Of a stretch of 24,129 bases of DNA, positions 22,261-24,129 are shown piece after piece. Position 1 is the first letter of the stretch; the number at the start of each line of letters is the position of its first letter. The stretch spans positions 10,503-34,631 of the forward strand of contig PBXE01000001.1 of assembly GCA_002727485.1 (NCBI GenBank), read 5' to 3'. The notes under the pieces were generated by a model. The model searched no databases. It had not been told where the DNA came from and saw nothing but the letters and a program-made list of their open reading frames with translations. The translations under genes were made by a program, and so were the position numbers. This DNA comes from Methanobacteriota archaeon (GTDB lineage Archaea > Thermoplasmatota > Poseidoniia > Poseidoniales > Poseidoniaceae).

Positions 22261-24129
22261 TTACTCTTCTTCATCAAATCTTTCTAATCGTTCTAATTGC
22301 TCGGTCAATCTTTTAATTTCTTTTTCCGCGTTTTCGGCTCTTTGAAGTGCTATTTCGAGTGGATTTTCTTCTTCAAATACATCAACTTCTTCGTTCTGTT
22401 CTTCGACTTCATCGTGATCTAAAGTAGGTAAATTATGGGATTCCGTTTCTAGTACTGGTTCTTTGGTAGCTGAATCTCCGTTTAATCCTAAAACTTCTAT
22501 GATAGAATTCTTGGAAAAATATTTCTTTAACAGTAAATCTCTCTCATCAGCAGATACTTGGTCTCGATCTGTAACAAGTTGTAAAATATCTTTTAACAGA
22601 CTGAAATACTCAGTAAACCTCTTGCTGGAAAAATCAACAAATGTTTTCTTTGTAAGCCCAGTAAAAAACACTTCATTTTTAGCATTCAAGTATATATTAT
22701 GATCTTCTTCTAACGGATTTTTGCCTTGTATAAACAACTCGGTCTCATGTTTACTTGATATCAATTCTTCAAACCAATTTTGGAAATCTTGAATTGATTT
22801 AATATCGTCTAATTTAGATGCTTGGGATAACAACTTTGACAATAAAATTAATTCTTGGAAATACTTTGCATTTTCAAAGTGTTTCCTTAGACTTTGTCCA
22901 ACTTCTTTTTTCATACGTGTAATTCTTTCGACTTCCAAAATACCATCATCATTGAGGTAGCGTCCGTTTGAATCAAATCTAAAGTAATCATAAATTGATA
23001 GTGCATGATCCCAGATTCTGCTTACGGCTGAATGGCTTAATACAGATTGCATTTCAGACACACTGCATCGGTAACTATCTAGAATCTCACTACTCAGTAT
23101 TGAGTTAGGTATAAGGAAAGCATTGTTGGGAATTGATCTGTAACCCCTTATTGAAGAAGGCTGACTCAAATTAGATTCCTCTGATGTTTCTTGAACGTGT
23201 GGAAAGTATATTGCGGGTAAGACCAATATATATTTGGAAAACAATTGCAAAATATTTGAAATTGATTTATCTCCAGTTAGAAGTATTTCGATCAATATTG
23301 TCTGTTTAGCACTTTTTGCGTCACCCCCAGTAACAAATAATGAAGTTATTTCATCTAGTGAATTATCTGAATAATCTTCATCTTCTAGGAATTTGTATAA
23401 TTGAATAAATCCATTTAACGTTTTATTATTTACATAAAATTGTGGGTCAACATCTCTCATGGGTTTAAATCGGTCAACAGGTTCTAAGGCTGCATAACCA
23501 CGTTTTAATGTTGTAGTGTTCCAGAAATTATGACCTGAATTTCTCCAACCCCATGTGTTTGAAGGCTTGTTATACCATTTTTCTCTTCCAAATCCTAGTT
23601 GTATCATTTGGGATAATATTGACTTGGGGTCAAACACTAACTGTGCGAGGTTTTTCATTGGTTTTTTCCTAAAAACAAGGGGGCTAGTAAGCCGATCTAA
23701 CGCAGCATCTCTAATATTCCCATTTATTTGTTCTAATACCGGATATGTGAGTGCATTGCCAAACGGTATGTTTCCAAACAACCAACCTAATATAGAAATC
23801 AATGGTCTAGCATCACTAAAATCTAGTTGACCCTTTTTGTTACTATCGAATGAAGTTTGGTAAATACTTTCGATTAGTTCATCAGAATAAGGTTGACCAA
23901 CTAACATTTGATGTAAATTAATATCCAGAATATCTAATTGAATTCGACGGAAATCTTTGGCTAATTTAGTGTCGTTTATCGGTAAGAAATAACTTGTTTC
24001 AATGTTAATAATGTTCTCCAATACATTATTTCCTGAAATCATATCCATATTTGTATCCTGTTCATTTAGTTTAAGAACATCTTCGAAAGCCTCTCTTTTT
24101 TGAGCTTTAGGTCTTCTGTTGTTCTTTTT
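22261..24129 (-). CDS. Large unknown protein with acidic coiled-coil tail, 5' end possibly cut
   Basis: The frame is open from the window edge (24129) to TAA at 22261: 622 codons visible. The first in-window ATG candidates are 24048 and 24042, but the 27 codons before them (basic start KKNNRRPKAQKREAF, then EDVLKLNEQDTN) look like real protein, so the gene may begin outside. Alternatively, a weak TATA (TTCTTAA) lies 23 nt above 24048. The body is hydrophilic and helical with a conserved-looking W/Y/G-rich loop (REKWYNKPSNTWGWRNSGHN). The last 70 residues are strongly acidic and end in a short heptad coiled coil (AENAEKEIKRLTEQLERLE). No enzymatic motif recognised. Possibly structural or an adaptor. 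Confidence 0.8.
   Translation of the reverse strand, partial: KKNNRRPKAQKREAFEDVLKLNEQDTNMDMISGNNVLENIINIETSYFLPINDTKLAKDFRRIQLDILDINLHQMLVGQPYSDELIESIYQTSFDSNKKGQLDFSDARPLISILGWLFGNIPFGNALTYPVLEQINGNIRDAALDRLTSPLVFRKKPMKNLAQLVFDPKSILSQMIQLGFGREKWYNKPSNTWGWRNSGHNFWNTTTLKRGYAALEPVDRFKPMRDVDPQFYVNNKTLNGFIQLYKFLEDEDYSDNSLDEITSLFVTGGDAKSAKQTILIEILLTGDKSISNILQLFSKYILVLPAIYFPHVQETSEESNLSQPSSIRGYRSIPNNAFLIPNSILSSEILDSYRCSVSEMQSVLSHSAVSRIWDHALSIYDYFRFDSNGRYLNDDGILEVERITRMKKEVGQSLRKHFENAKYFQELILLSKLLSQASKLDDIKSIQDFQNWFEELISSKHETELFIQGKNPLEEDHNIYLNAKNEVFFTGLTKKTFVDFSSKRFTEYFSLLKDILQLVTDRDQVSADERDLLLKKYFSKNSIIEVLGLNGDSATKEPVLETESHNLPTLDHDEVEEQNEEVDVFEEENPLEIALQRAENAEKEIKRLTEQLERLERFDEEE

Noticed and set aside
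1..24129. CRISPR arrays, IS elements, integrases, rRNA or tRNA genes
   Set aside because: Looked for repeated spacers, terminal inverted repeats with transposases, tyrosine-recombinase motifs and tRNA arms; none seen.

Overview
The window reads as archaeal DNA, most likely from a marine planktonic euryarchaeon (Poseidoniales/Marine Group II or a relative; moderate confidence). Grounds: TATA boxes sit a fixed 22-27 nt upstream of start codons with no room for a leader. Other genes have GGAGGTGA-type Shine-Dalgarno sites inside tight operons. There is an archaeal-type phosphoglycerate kinase (GGGHT motif), a TFB (TFIIB) homologue and a tandem histone-fold protein. No rRNA, tRNA, CRISPR array, IS element or integrase is visible. 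No gene-free stretch exceeds about 185 bases.

Left block (1-10233, all minus strand), accessory in character. In transcription order: an HNH endonuclease (leaderless) and a radical SAM protein; a 39-codon leaderless mini-gene enclosing a terminator-like hairpin and overlapping by ATGA the next gene; a 588-aa protein of unknown family, a MoxR-type AAA+ ATPase and a DUF2201-type metallopeptidase/VWA protein; a Cys-containing unknown, a PPP phosphatase and a small acidic unknown; then, after a promoter, a NERD-S1 fusion and a gene cut by the window edge. The MoxR/VWA pair with its large partner resembles NTP-driven chaperone or conflict modules.

Middle block (10342-15739), core in character. 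Minus-strand operon: M24 peptidase, 88-aa zinc-type protein, tandem histone-fold protein, and a polytopic protein resembling eukaryotic AIG1/ADTRP hydrolases. Divergent from it: a two-TM protein and pgk, closed by a hairpin plus T-run.

Right block (15803-24129), A+T-richer and accessory. Plus strand: two small ABC/Rad50-like proteins with eroded Walker A motifs, a leaderless C2H2/Cys-rich protein, then a near-continuous operon of a divergent TFB, an intact ABC ATPase with a helical insert, and a 360-aa unknown. These meet, stop to stop with no gap, a large minus-strand unknown protein whose frame stays open to the window edge.

The best candidates for something undescribed are: (1) the TFB - ABC ATPase - unknown operon, an accessory module carrying its own basal factor; (2) the leaderless mini-gene/attenuator-like leader ahead of the 588-aa/MoxR/VWA operon; and (3) a shared 15-bp promoter element (TTCCTTTCTTTATAT and close variants), 23 nt from three start codons, linking left and right accessory blocks.
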